Below, one piece after another: positions 45,761 through 57,595 of a stretch of DNA of 64,000 nucleotides. Numbering within the stretch: position 1 is the stretch's first letter; the number at the start of each line of letters is the position of its first letter. This stretch comes from Siphonodentalium dalli. Lineage: Eukaryota > Mollusca > Scaphopoda > Gadilida > Siphonodentaliidae. Location of the stretch: positions 102,206,278-102,270,277 of the forward strand of contig CP136069.1 in NCBI GenBank assembly GCA_032622095.1, read 5' to 3'. The notes under the pieces were generated by a model. That model was not told the DNA's origin. It saw only the letters and a program-made list of their open reading frames with translations, and searched no databases. A program made the translations under genes and the position numbers.

Positions 45761-47157
45761 GTCTGGGTCAACCTGAAATGGGGCTACTATATAGCCAGAA
45801 GTAGCTATTATCGCCAGATCTGGCTACTGGAAAATCGTCTGTGATGAGTAAATTTGAGTTTATGATACTAAAACGAATTTTCCGGTTGTCAAACACATCG
45901 CCATCCACTTTGACACATTTGAAAACATATCTATGTAGATAATTAGTGTTTCGCAGAGGTAAGCTTTTTATCTGAAAAGTAAGATAAAAGTTTGCAAAAC
46001 TAATTAAAGATTGTACCATGTGAAGTTACATTGGAAATCTTCGTTTATTCTTTAAAAAAGCAAGAGCTGTCGCTGCAAAATGTGCTCATAATTCGCCATT
46101 TTGTCCAAGCTAACCCACCTGACTGCATTGACCAATCAAATGTAGGTTATATACTTTTAATCAGTGTTTTAAAATATATTCTAGTCCATGGTGGGGCGAT
46201 TCAGTCTGCGTTGCTAATTTTTCTAGACGTGTAAACCGAGTTGTAATAAAAAATATACGGATATAGACAATGACAAAGTTGGGCATTGTTTAGTCTATGT
46301 TTCCTTGGTACCAACTTTCTGAATTTCTCCACTGTTACGACGTAAATACTGGCAGGTATTGAGTCTGGCTACATCTCAGCCATCAGTCCCAGTGGGTCAG
46401 TCGGTGCGCGGGTAAGGCATTGTACGCAACTAATTGACTTTTTTTCTGGCCCAGGAAGCGTTTGTTTTTGCTTCCATGTGAATTCGATTGGCAACGGTTC
46501 ATATTTTCAGACATGGTGGCCAAATTCAGTATTTTCCAATTTCTGAACGAAAAGTTACCCCCGATCCAGTTTCCGACCAGCCTGATGAAAATAAATGACT
46601 GTAGGCACCTATATAACCACTTCAGAGCAATGATTGACTCTATTGCTCCATAGTTCGTTAAATAGTTTGACCTAGCTCGTCGTAGACAAATTAGCAACGC
46701 AGACTGAATCGCCCCGCCATGGACTTTTTAACAGACTAGAATATATTTTAAAACACTGATTAAAAGTATATAACCTACATTTGATTGGTCGATGCAGTCA
46801 GGTGGGTTAGCTTGGACAAAATGGTGAATTATGAGCACATTTTGCAGCGACAGCTCTTGCTTTTTAAAAGAATAAACGAAGATTTCCAATGTAACTTCAC
46901 ATGGTACAATCTTTAATTAGTTTTGCAAACTTTTATCTTACTTTTCCGATAAAAAGCTTACCTCTGCGAAACACTAATTATCTACATAGATGTGTTTTCA
47001 AATGTGCCAAAGCGAATGGCGATGTGTTTGACAACCGGAAAATTCATTTTAGTATCATAAACTCACATTTACTCATCGCAGACGATTTTCTAGTAGCCAG
47101 ATCTGGCAATAATAGCTACTTCTGGCTATAGTAGCCCCATTTCAGGTTGACCCAGAC
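45761..47157. mobile_element. Foldback element with about 470-bp inverted termini
   Basis: 45761-46229 (starting GTCTGGGTCAACCTGAAATG) is the reverse complement of 46682-47157 with few mismatches. The 450-bp centre contains no convincing gene; its ORFs (46383-46697 minus, 46462-46653 plus) lack motifs. The frames at 45768-46019 and 46901-47131 are the same TIR peptide read from each arm. No target duplication was found. It could be a non-autonomous DNA transposon or an inverted duplication. Confidence 0.8.
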
Positions 47158-47424
47158 CTGATGAAGCCAAACTAAAATTACGTGATTTCTGATCAGGAAA
47201 ATAAGAGGATTATCTTACTGGCTTCGGGATAAGATATTAATTGGAGGATATATTTTTGCATTTATTTATGTGGCTTTTTGGGCAGAGAATATATATATAT
47301 ATTAATTGGAGGATAACTGGATATATTTTTGCATTTATTTAGGTTCCCGTAGTAATGCAAGAGTGCATGCTTTATAGAATAAGTAATGCCTAATATTAAC
47401 AATAAGTGAACACTGAACATTGTA
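47158..47424. other. No feature recognised
   Basis: AT-rich; TTAATTGGAGGATA plus ATATATTTTTGCATTTATTTA occurs twice (about 47239 and 47302). Confidence 0.5.
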
Positions 47425-47617
47425 ATCAGTTTTCAGCGTTTGGTGCAAAGCACATTAGCCGAAAACTTTTGTATTCACTGTTCATGGTAATAATGAGTGA
47501 GCGATCAATTATCGCTTCGTGCATGAACAATGAAAATAGGTCACGCTATTATAGAGCGTGTGGTGTCATTTCTAGCCGAATCGCCTTGTATGTCGGGTCA
47601 ACTCCAATTTTTTTGTT
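47425..47617. repeat. 193-bp dispersed repeat, copy 1
   Basis: Runs from ATCAGTTTTCAGCG to CTCCAATTTTTTTGTT and recurs with about two changes at 50997-51189. It contains two short hairpins (GAGCGAT/ATCGCTT and CACGCT/AGCGTG), so the transcript could fold. It might be a SINE or part of a terminal repeat; neither A/B boxes nor a tail is clear. Confidence 0.8.
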
Positions 47618-50430
47618 CGCTACCTTATGTTTCTGGTTATGGTCCGACTGGATAATATACAGCAGAGAACTCAGACATCCGACTGCCATATACCAGAGTA
47701 ATGACCAATTGGTGGAAGAGATCTTCAAGTCGAACATTTTGTGTTCGCATTTATAAGTTAAGTACCGTTGTATTTTTGTAACAGAAGAGGTGTCCTGGCA
47801 AAATTATAATTTTAATTTTAACATGTAGTTAACAGTCAGAAAAATAATTTTAAGTTTAATAGGTAGTTTACAGTCAGAAAAATAATTTTAAGGTGAGAAT
47901 GAACCATATATATATTGCATATATGGTCGGTTTATAATTTTCCACACGAATGGGTAAAAAGAGGGTCAGTATTTAATAACATTTTTGTTAGAAACTAAAG
48001 ATAATCGTGAAGAAAATATGTTTTGAGAATGTTGCTGGGGGAAATGTGCACATGTATGAGGATTTAATAAACTAATTTACATATTCAAATGCCGGCAAAT
48101 TTATTTGGTGATAAGACTGTATTTATTCACCTGTCTTGTCATTCTGATGGAAATATTTCCAGACCTAATGGGTAAAATTTAATCCTTATAGCTGATGATT
48201 CAATTCGAGGGAATGCATGAGGCAGTTGGTTACACGCAGATGATCTCAGCGAACAGACAACAGTATGGACGAGTACATTCATGGATGCTTACCAATTGGA
48301 TCGAATCATACGAGTTGCATGGAATGAATCGGAATAAGATGAGTATAGTAGTTGCTTGCATGTTTTTGTCAGTGCGACTTGGTGAAACACGTTTTAGATA
48401 GCGATATAGCAGAATAAGCTATGTGTTCAGTTATTGTGAGGTCAAAAGTAAACAGCCTTACTACACAACTACATATAGTCACTGATACATGTACATACAT
48501 GTAAATTTATTCCAGGTGTTATATATACGTATGCGCCTATGTATGCGCGGAAGTATATAATTGGACAAGAACGCCAATAATGTTTGATAGTAATAAATAA
48601 TAAATTTAGAAAATTCCAACCAAGAGATTAATAATCAAGTTAAAAATGTGATATTTTGTGGTATGTTGATTATATCTGATTAGTCACTCAGTATGGTGTT
48701 CAGCTGTTTTGAATGTGCCCAATCCAGTGAAGTGCATTTCCACTTTGCATGTAAACGTTTAAAAAAAATACAAATTAATGCTAATATTTTATGCGTTTTT
48801 GCTATGCATATTGCTGATTTTGGACCCATTTTGATGTGGGGGGAAAAATGAATGGGGAATTAGCATGTTAATATAATGACATGGTATCGTGTGATACATT
48901 TGTTTGCATGACATATTTACGGTGAGCTAAATAATCACGAGCATATATACGGTGTATGTATAAGTGTAGGGAAAATGGAGGCTATATGTGTCTTGACGAG
49001 ACACGCCATACAAGAAGCAGTGTAGTTATATGCATGCGTATGCATGTGATATATGCCTGTTTGCGTGTGTATATATATATGTGGTATATAACGTGCGAGA
49101 ACCGTTTTATTCTCGGACAGAATTGACATCGTATAATTCAGTCAATATATCGAAAGCGCTATGTCAATTATATAATAAATCGAATTATTAACGATGATCG
49201 GCTGCAAGGAAAAGACCACGGGATTAGATTTGTTGTTGTTTGTGGTATATATCATATATAAACATGTTTGTTTTGAGATCATACAAACCGTCTATAAGTC
49301 TGAAGTAATGACGTTGGGTGAGAACCCATGATAAGCTGGTTTTCCTGTTCATTTGTAGAACATGGGTAAATTTGAGATCGGAGCAAGCGCGTGGCGCAGC
49401 TATTGGTGTTAATGACATGTTTCTTGAACATGGTCTGACGATATGTATATTGTGAAAAAATGTGTACCTTGTGTGCGTACATATGTATCTAACAGAATAA
49501 GAAGTGTATATGCACGATTATATATGTCATGTATTTTTGAAAATAATGAGGTTGTATTGTTGGGGGTAATTGGGAATGTGTGTATACATTGTATATACAT
49601 ATCGGAATTTTGAAGAAGGTTGTTTGGTACATTGTGAATAAAATTTGCTTTGCAGATACGATACGTCCGATAATTGATCATGGTGTATTTGGAACCAAAT
49701 TATGGGGATCTATGTTGCGGTGGTGTATAACAAAAGCAAAACAACATAGACGAATGGACAGCTACAATTCGTGAATTCATCGATGGACATTCGTATGGAA
49801 ATAAGCTTAAAACGGAAAAGTAACTATGGTGGGCGGTGGTATATATATGTTTATATACATTGTATAGACTCAAAGATTATAACATTTGTTAGTAATGTTA
49901 TTGAACTGTTTATATGACGGGCACGTCTATTTAATATGTATGAAGAAAATGTTATTTGATATTCCCCCATATATAGATGCTTGTAGATGTGAGCAGGGAC
50001 TTTGTAATGTTAATTTTGTTAACGCATATAAAGGTGTTCGATTGTACCGATGCATGGTTATGGTGTGTACACGCATATACGGTGGAACACTATATAAACA
50101 CGAAATGTATATATGAGGGCGTGAGGCCACTGAAATAAATGATAATAGAGAACGCGGGCAATAGACCGCATGATATATATCAACATTAAACGTTGTGCGT
50201 TTGTCTGAAGGACATGAGATATAACGACTATATTTTTACGCGGGCCCGATGGTAAAAACTAAATAGTTTACGTTTATGCTTTACGAAGACGCACTGTTTG
50301 TTATACGATTAAATGGTGTGTGGGCAGAGACCCCCGATATAGTAACACTAAATTGTGTGTGCGAACGCCCGTATATATAGTGTGCGCGGGTAGAAACGGT
50401 TTTTGATATGGTGACGAAAATAATACTATG
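47618..50430. other. No gene recognised; very AT-rich with many TATATG runs
   Basis: Short frames on both strands without motifs. 48480-50400 is rich in alternating pyrimidine-purine (ATGTATAC, GTATATATAT), which could adopt unusual DNA structure. I see no exon, tRNA or transposase signature. Confidence 0.45.
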
Positions 50431-50735
50431 CATTTGGAAGCATGTCGACGAGAGGGCGTGAGGCCCATAATAATTCTCAAAATGCTCGGTATTTTGAAGC
50501 ATGTCTGTGTGAGGGTTTTGAGGCTCATGATAATACTCAAGAAGCTCGGCATTTGGAAGCATGCCGGTGCGAGGGCGTGAGGCCCATGATAATTTCCAAG
50601 ATGCTCGGCATTTGGAAGCACGTATGTGCGAGGGTTTTGAGGCCCATGATAATACTCAAGATGCTCGGCATTTGGAAGCATGCCGGAGCAAGGGCGTGAG
50701 GCCCATGATAATACTCAAGATGCTAGGCATCAGTG
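50431..50735. repeat. 59-bp minisatellite with alternating dimer
   Basis: Units start at 50453, 50511, 50571, 50630 and 50690 and alternate between GAGGGCGTGAGGC and GAGGGTTTTGAGGC, so the true period is a 118-119-bp dimer. The common part reads CATGATAATACTCAAGATGC and GGCATTTGGAAGCA. A lone GAGGGCGTGAGGCC also occurs at about 50115. Confidence 0.9.
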
Positions 50736-50929
50736 ATTATGTATGTATATATGCACATGTATATGTGGATTGTTGTAAGGTGTCTGTAACATGGGCAAAC
50801 ACGAATTAATGTTCATGTAGAATACACAAATATGATCAACTTTTCGGTATAATGGAATATATTTTCTCATTATTAGAAGATTAAAGTTTAATATTTAATG
50901 ATTCCAACTACCAATTCTTTGTAATGGAT

Positions 50930-50995
50930 CTAGTGGACTCTGGCGCGGCTTGATGGCAATGATGGTGTTATCATTATTGGAGAATTGGGAATACT
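50930..50995. repeat. 66-bp direct repeat, left copy
   Basis: From CTAGTGGACTC to GAATTGGGAATACT; repeated with one change at 51749-51814. Directly followed by copy 2 of the 193-bp repeat. Confidence 0.9.
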
Positions 50996-50996
50996 G

Positions 50997-51189
50997 ATCA
51001 GTTTTCAGCGTTCGGTGCAAAGCACATTAGCCGAAAACTTTTGTATTCACTGTTCATTGTAATAATGAGTGAGCGATCAATTATCGCTTCGTGCATGAAC
51101 AATGAAAATAGGTCACGCTATTATAGAGCGTGTGGTGTCATTTCTAGCCGAATCGCCTTGTATGTCGGGTCAACTCCAATTTTTTTGTT
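50997..51189. repeat. 193-bp dispersed repeat, copy 2
   Basis: Near-identical to 47425-47617 (CGTTC for CGTTT, TTCATTG for TTCATGG). Lies immediately after the left 66-bp direct repeat. Confidence 0.85.
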
Positions 51190-51748
51190 TCAAACATTTC
51201 AGTAATGTTATGGATTGACGGTCAATAACGTAATGAGATGCGTATGTTGAAACTATATCGGATAAGCATATATTCTTATAACGCATGAAATCATGCATAT
51301 TATAGAAAGTTGACGTTGAATTTTTTTTTGGAATTATCATTAATAAAAGTTAATTGTAACTTTGAAATGTGCATATCGCACCTTATTCAGGAAGTAATAG
51401 TTTTATATGTAGTCATTTATATTAAACGCATATAAGTGTGTCATCCGATCACGATCATAGTGTATATATTCGAACATGTTATATATGTTAATTTATATTT
51501 GTATTATATAGTGTGTACACAGGTTTGTGTTGCACAATTGATCAATTAGAATGAATTTCCGAACATTCGAGCTGCGTTAGTGATGTTGGTTTCGGAAAGC
51601 AGGTTTCCATCATTTTTCCCAAGAGGTTTTTCGTTGGTTTTTCCTGACCGCCAACGCAGACACAGTAGGATGTAATTAACCTGTATGTGAAGACGTGTCC
51701 GTCCCTTAACTTGTAAGCATGTATACCAATAAACGCTGATGTCGACCC
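51190..51748. other. Sequence bracketed by 66-bp repeats; LTR-like end
   Basis: No coding region. Its last 150 bases are GC-richer, contain CCAATAAACGC (poly(A) signal-like at about 51727) and lead straight into the right 66-bp repeat. This would fit the R/U5 part of a terminal repeat, which is inference. Confidence 0.35.
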
Positions 51749-51814
51749 CTAGTGGACTCCGGCGCGGCTTGATGGCAATGATGGTGTTATCATTATTGGA
51801 GAATTGGGAATACT
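51749..51814. repeat. 66-bp direct repeat, right copy
   Basis: Second copy of 50930-50995, 819 bp downstream, with C for T in ACTCYGGCGCGG. Confidence 0.9.
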
Positions 51815-52042
51815 ATATGGTATTTCGTTGTGTTTTAAAAAAAATAAATATCTAATAATATATTTTGTTTAGCTTAGATGAAAAAAATTAAGATTTACCA
51901 TCCAGTTAATTAAGTTATGTTAAGATTTAATTTTTTAAAATTAGGACTGACAAGTGATCAGTACGTTACTAAACATAACTTATTTAACTGAACTACATGG
52001 GTGACCATTAATCAAATTGTTTGCGAGACTGGGTGTTTTCTT

Positions 52043-52190
52043 TGCGAAAAGGATCTGTCCTCTTTTCAGATTCATTTCGGCAATGTCCGTTGTGAAAAGG
52101 ATCTGTCCTCTTTTCAGATTCATTTCGGCAATGTCTGTTGTGAAAAGGATCTGTCCTCTTTGAAGATTCATTTCGGCAATGTCTGTTGTG
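52043..52190. repeat. 48-bp minisatellite, three copies
   Basis: GAAAAGGATCTGTCCTC ... TTCGGCAATGTCxGTTGT repeated three times. As 48 is divisible by 3, frames stay open on both strands with 16-residue peptide repeats (CEKDLSSFQIHFGNV plus; TTDIAEMNLKRGQILF minus). No gene is inferred. Confidence 0.9.
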
Positions 52191-53338
52191 ATAGGGTTGT
52201 GACTAATTATCAACTGGTGTTAGTACTTTTTCACCTACTCATAGATGACATTTTGTGATTCTAAGACATGATACTTAAGTTGAGCACTGAGACTTTCATA
52301 TTCATTAAAATTATTCAATATGCGACTTACGGATCCACGATATCCGTGCGGCATGTGTAGTTTGAGATGCTTCAAAGACTGCATCGAGTGTACGGGATGT
52401 AAATCCTGGATACACTCAGCTTGTGTAACTGGCATGACCAAACAGTTGTTCAACGTTTAGTCATCAGAATTAAGTTGGACATTCTTCTGTCGTAAGTGTT
52501 CTTTCAACGACCAAGGAGATTACCTATTCAAAGCGGCATTGGCCAGGTTAGTGTACACCTTACCATCTCTATAGACATACATGTTACGACGGCAAATGTT
52601 TACGATGATTTTATTAAATTTCAATGTTATACTTACCATTTTATTTGTATACAAATGTAACTTCTTTTATACCATGATCGCCTATCTTACTTAGTATATA
52701 AATAAAGCCATCTGATTAAATTTTACATTTAATCAACACCTGTTGATTAAATGCGCCTACTGTTGATTAAACTTCGCAGAGTGGATTAAACATTCTCCAT
52801 ACAATTTGAACGGAAAAGTGTTTATCCATCGCATTGTTGAATAATTATTATCCGGCTAATTAAGTTATCGTGTTTTGATTGGACGTATAGTTTTCTAACG
52901 GTCATCTCTGCATTCTGATTGGTCAAATAGTAATGTCGGGTTTTATGCAGAAGAAATTAGGAAATTATTTATTTGGTTTTGTGATTATTTGCATTAATTC
53001 TAATTCTAACTAACAAATTATAGCGTTCTGTATTGGTATATTACTACCAGCATTTGTAATACTTTTATTTTAAAATGTCATATATAGCCTCAACAACTCC
53101 AATAAAAATTAATTATTTAAAGTTTCCATCGGATCGGTATTGGTGTATATTTACATGAGATTGGGATAACAGCACAAACCAGGAAATTCTATATCATACA
53201 TCGATAGAATGGAATTTTAAAAGTCGAACCAAATTTTTCACATGTGTTGGAATCTGAGATTACTTATCAGCAAATTGGTGTATACAGGCCAGGGCCTGAT
53301 CCAGGTTTTATTAGCAGAAGCCGGGGAGAGTCTGAGAG
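52191..53338. other. No gene; small perfect palindrome at 52727-52752
   Basis: AT-rich. ATTTAATCAACA and TGTTGATTAAAT form 12-bp arms around CC, and TTGATTAAA or GATTAAA recurs several times between 52710 and 52785. Confidence 0.6.
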
Positions 53339-53383
53339 GGGTGGCCCCACTCATTGGGGCGGTCCCAATGAGAGGGGCCACCC
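53339..53383. repeat. GC-rich hairpin
   Basis: GGGTGGCCCCACTCATTGGG pairs with CCCAATGAGAGGGGCCACCC across a 5-base loop, with one mismatch. It stands out in AT-rich surroundings. Confidence 0.8.
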
Positions 53384-55734
53384 AATTTTTGAAATGTCAA
53401 TGCTCTGAGAGCGATCTTGGGCATATCTGAAGGATGATTTTCATTTTTTTAACCAAAGAGAGTTTTATATTTTCAGTAGCTATTAATATGACCAGAGTCA
53501 CTTAAGCTAGAAAACAAAATTCATTTAATATATGAACTCAATTTATATTTATACACAAAAGAAAAGACACAATGAACCAACATATTTATTTCAACTTACA
53601 AGATAACATTGTTTTTAACAGAATTAAACAAACACACATAATGATAACAGATTAATATACATGTGTTATCATAATAATGCATAATATAATCTAATAATGT
53701 ATAATATGCCCCACTGTATGACTGAGATGAAAAAGATAGAATGCACAGTCCTGCAACATTTTTTTTAATTTCTTATTTCTAGGTTTGTAGTTAAACACTC
53801 AAAATTATGTTGTGTTGTTCTATTTGTTTCCAATTGATATACCGGTATATGTTAGGGCCCTAGTAATTAGAACTAATCTGTACGTTAATTATTCATTTGG
53901 TATTATGAGATCCCACCTGATAACCAGGTTGATTTGATCAAATTGTCACTGTTCCTATACTGTATTGTGTAATTTCGCTTTAATTTGATTGAAATACTGA
54001 AGGCTGAATGGTAACAAACCTGAACTATTTGAAGTTTTCACAGATGAAAGCTAGATAGAACCAAACATACTTTACAGTATGATTCCAACTGTTAAACTTA
54101 AATCTTTTTGTAAACTTAAATGTCTTATGTCAATATATATAAATACATAAATGTTGTGTATCTTGTTATAATATGAATTGGGACCTGAATTTAATTATTA
54201 TTATTTTTTTTTAATTTTAGTTTATTTTTTTGCCTTCAATTTGTTTGGGCGCCCAAACTCAATGTCCCCAAACCTGGTATACGGGAGTCGAAAACGGGCT
54301 GGGTCAGGCCCTGCAGCAGGCTTCAAGATTCGACGAGAATCACCGAATCGATTCCCGTAATGATTCTCACAAAACTTTACAATTTTCAGTGCCTTATGAC
54401 TGACATGATTCAGCATTTGATTCTCGTAAAATTAAATGTATTTTGAGCCCTGCTGCAGGCAGTAGTCAATCTATCGAGGCACGGATCATGACAGGGTTTA
54501 TCAATGCCATTTTAATGACTTGAAACTTAAAAGGCAGACCGCACCTCGTAAAACATCCCCACAGGGCGTGAACGAGTGGCTTGATCCAGCTGATGAGTGG
54601 AATAAACAAAGCTCTCTTTATGTTAAGGTGATCAATTATATTAGTGAGAGGCGTGAACCCCACCCAGCTTGTTTGTTGGGACTACGCGTAAGACTGAGTT
54701 CCATTTAGATATTAAATCAACTCTAACAAACAATTCACTGGATTGTGTGAAAATTCTCACAAAATGGAACTGGGCTATACACCCGTGATTTACTAAATCC
54801 TGCTATACACAGGTTTCAGCGACATACTCGCAAATATCACATAATTATAGTGGGAGATACACCCTTGAATAACTAAATCCTGATATACACAGTTTATAAC
54901 GATATACTCGCAAATAATGGAGTACGGACACTCCAGAAAAGTGTAGTTTGGCAAAAACAGTTGGGCATAATAGAAGTATGCATCATAACTGCATGCCGAC
55001 ATGTTTTGCGCTGACACATAACATGTGGTATACTTATGTATACATGGAGGGGTTACATACCTGACGAGACAGACCCTCATTTAACCAGTAGTCTGGTTAA
55101 ATGTAAATATTGTCGAAACATTGCTACCACCAAATTTTCCGATTCTGTGACAGCACACCACATGAATTGGGTGAAATATATTGTGGTTTTATGTAGTGGT
55201 GACGCACGCATGTTGCAATGTAGTATGTCATGTGGGGACTGACCATAATTTTGACAGCGGAGTAGGAAATTTCCTATCTTATATTGAATCGGAGCCAGCG
55301 ACATAACTTAAATTTTTTATTTTTTTTAAATTCAGATTTTTGGAATTTTCACCATACTCAATTTAACAAACAAAAAAAATATTTTTTAATCATTTTATCA
55401 AATTTGAAAAAAAGTTGCACCATTATAACATCTGCAGAGTTATGAAACTTTAATCTTTAATCTTCTGAAATTACAGAAATATACCATTACCCATCCCCCC
55501 TCCCACATGGCCCATACCCACCCCCACCCTGCAGTGGCCTGCACCCAACCAACATCCCTTCAAACGGATATCATTTCCAGCTCCCAACTTTAATACCTGT
55601 TCTATTAAAGTTGCAGGTATCTCTTTGTGGATAGACCGAGAGAAACACAGGTCATTAATCTAGATTAGAATAATATGTCACTGACAGCTTGTATAAACAT
55701 ACTGCTAGCAATTTAAAACAAACTGCCTGAATTT
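53384..55734. other. No gene; one local duplication
   Basis: AT-rich with T and C runs. At 54777-54840 and 54858-54921 a unit with ACTAAATCCTG, ATACACAG and ATACTCGCAAATA is repeated with changes. A GC-richer patch at 54240-54360 (GGCGCCCAAACTC) has no recognisable coding motif. Confidence 0.5.
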
Positions 55735-56333
55735 AGTGTGTCTGACATTTGCAGAATGAGGTCAGAGAATCATTAATAAGAGGCATTTACTTTGGCTCTA
55801 ACTGTATGTGTGGTATGCCTACATATAATCATGAAGGTAAGTGATATATACATCACTGATATAATCAAGTGAAATCTGATATTTTATAAACATTCCCTGG
55901 AGATCTGCTAGAAGTAAATAATTCCCTATTGTATTGTTCAACAGGGCAAATAGCATGCCTGTCATTTGCAGAATGAGGTCCCCAGAGGGTGAATTTAGTG
56001 ATGCTATCCCACACAGCGGGCTAGCATCACCAAATTCACCCTCTGGAGACCTCATTCTGCTTAGGCCTCATCTTCTGGGAAGTATCTACAGTATCAAATT
56101 AACATTGTTGTTTGTTACATTTCCCTTCTAGGAAGTTTCTATATCCCCTAATTTGCAGAAGATAAAATTCATAATTGAGGTGCCCAATGGGTGAACATCA
56201 ACCTCAACTGGGGAACTTCAATCTTATCCTAGGTCTGCCATAGCAGTTGAGGTGAATTTAGTGATGCTAGCCCATTGTGCAGGATAGCGTCCCCCTCTGG
56301 GGGAAACCTCATTCTGCAAATGACAGACACACT
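55735..56333. mobile_element. 599-bp inverted-repeat element containing a nested palindrome
   Basis: AGTGTGTCTGACATTTGCAG continuing to GAGGT (55735-55762) matches the reverse complement of 56306-56333 with one mismatch. Inside, 55968-56060 is a 93-bp near-perfect palindrome built from the same terminal motif (GCAGAATGAGGTC ... GACCTCATTCTGC) and TGAATTTAGTGATGCTA. A further half copy (GGTGAATTTAGTGATGCTAG) lies at about 56240. This suggests MITEs inserting into their own kind. No transposase. Confidence 0.75.
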
Positions 56334-56379
56334 ATCACACTATTTCAAGGCTTGATTGTATAATACATTGTGTTGCTTG

Positions 56380-57595
56380 AGGCCAGGCACATACAATGTA
56401 GGAATAGGCACACTATTTGCAGGCTTGCTCCTTTGGTGATTGTGATTCAGATTTGTTCAATCAGGGTCACCAGGTCAAGTACCAGTAGGTGCAAGGCCAG
56501 CTACATTACTCTTTCTCTCCATAGTAATTCATGATGTGTCTTCTATGCAAGAATCAAATGGCCTATTTTGCTTATATTTGGTATGAAATTACCTTGGGTG
56601 ACAGATTTGTGAAAATGGGATCACAAAGTCAAATAAGGGCAGAGCCAGAGACTTAACTATTTCACTACATAGTAATTCTTAAAATATGTTTGCAAGAACT
56701 AGTTGGCTTATTTAGCATGGAATGTTCTTCCTTGACTGCAATTCAGATTTTTTTTAAATGGGGTCACCTGGTCAAATAGGGACAAACGAAGGACAGTGTT
56801 TCCCTCTTAATATGCTTCCTTCACAAGTACCATCAGGTCTATTTTACTGATATTTATCATATGTATGAAGGGTTCTTTGGTGTCTGGGATTCAAATTTAT
56901 TCAGATGGGGTCACCAGGTTAAACAGGTTGGGACCAGGGACATAACTATATGTCTCTATAGTAATTCTTAAAATGTCTTCTCAAGAGAGGTTGGACTATT
57001 TAGCTAACATATAGTATGGAGCAATCAGGAGGATCCTTTAGTGACTGAGATTCAATTTGTTAAAATGAGGTCAACTTGTCAAGAAATGGCGGGGCTATGG
57101 GGAGTTAACACTTTTGTGTCTAATAAAATCATTGAAATACCACATTCATTAATAAAACATCTACCTTGGAACCACCTGACTGATTAATCTGACATACATG
57201 TATTGTGTTTTGGGTCCATGGATAATTGGGCTTCAAACATGTCTAAATGGTTTTAGAAAAAGGCGCTTGTGAGATTGGAAATTTCCAACAATTGAGAAAG
57301 TTTGAGGTGTCAGTTGTGAAATTCCAACCTAAGACTTGGGAGTCTGTAGCCCGGTCGGAGGGGACTTGTTGAGCTGGAGGAGGAGGGGGTGATCAGTAGT
57401 GTACAGTTGGTAATTTCAAGGTGGATTTTCACCAATCTACATACGTGAAGTCTCTCTAGCCACATATCCTGTTTAGAGCTATTTCTTTTAAAGTAATTAT
57501 GAAAAGTTCTGACTGTTGTGGTCTCCAGAGTCCCAGTCTTATCAGTCTTTGCAGTCTGGTGAGCGACCCCACAATCATTGACTGTCTTGTTTTTA
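56380..57595 (+). mobile_element. Tandem-core element with right-end hairpin
   Basis: Repeated units of about 150-180 bp with CAGATTTGTTCAAAT, GGGTCACCAGGTCAA, CATAGTAATTCTTAAAAT and TTxGGTATG phrases. The right end has GACTGTTGTGGTCTCCAGAGTC and a degenerate hairpin AATCATTGACTGTCTTG (about 57573-57589). This end also occurs at 60758-60836. The left end is not recognised. Confidence 0.6.

Noticed and set aside
46383-46430. tRNA or tRNA-derived SINE (CAGTGGGTCAGTCGGTGCGC)
   Set aside because: Resembles an A box only loosely and no B box (GGTTCGANNCC) follows.
47406-47756. 116-codon ORF
   Set aside because: Largely inside the 193-bp dispersed repeat; the repeat copy at 50997 does not preserve a longer frame.
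48195-48401. 68-codon ORF starting with ATG
   Set aside because: No recognisable motif, no splice or neighbour support; expected by chance.
52001-52258. Secreted-like repeat protein with 16-residue units
   Set aside because: Explained by a 48-bp minisatellite open on both strands; no signal peptide or conserved flank.
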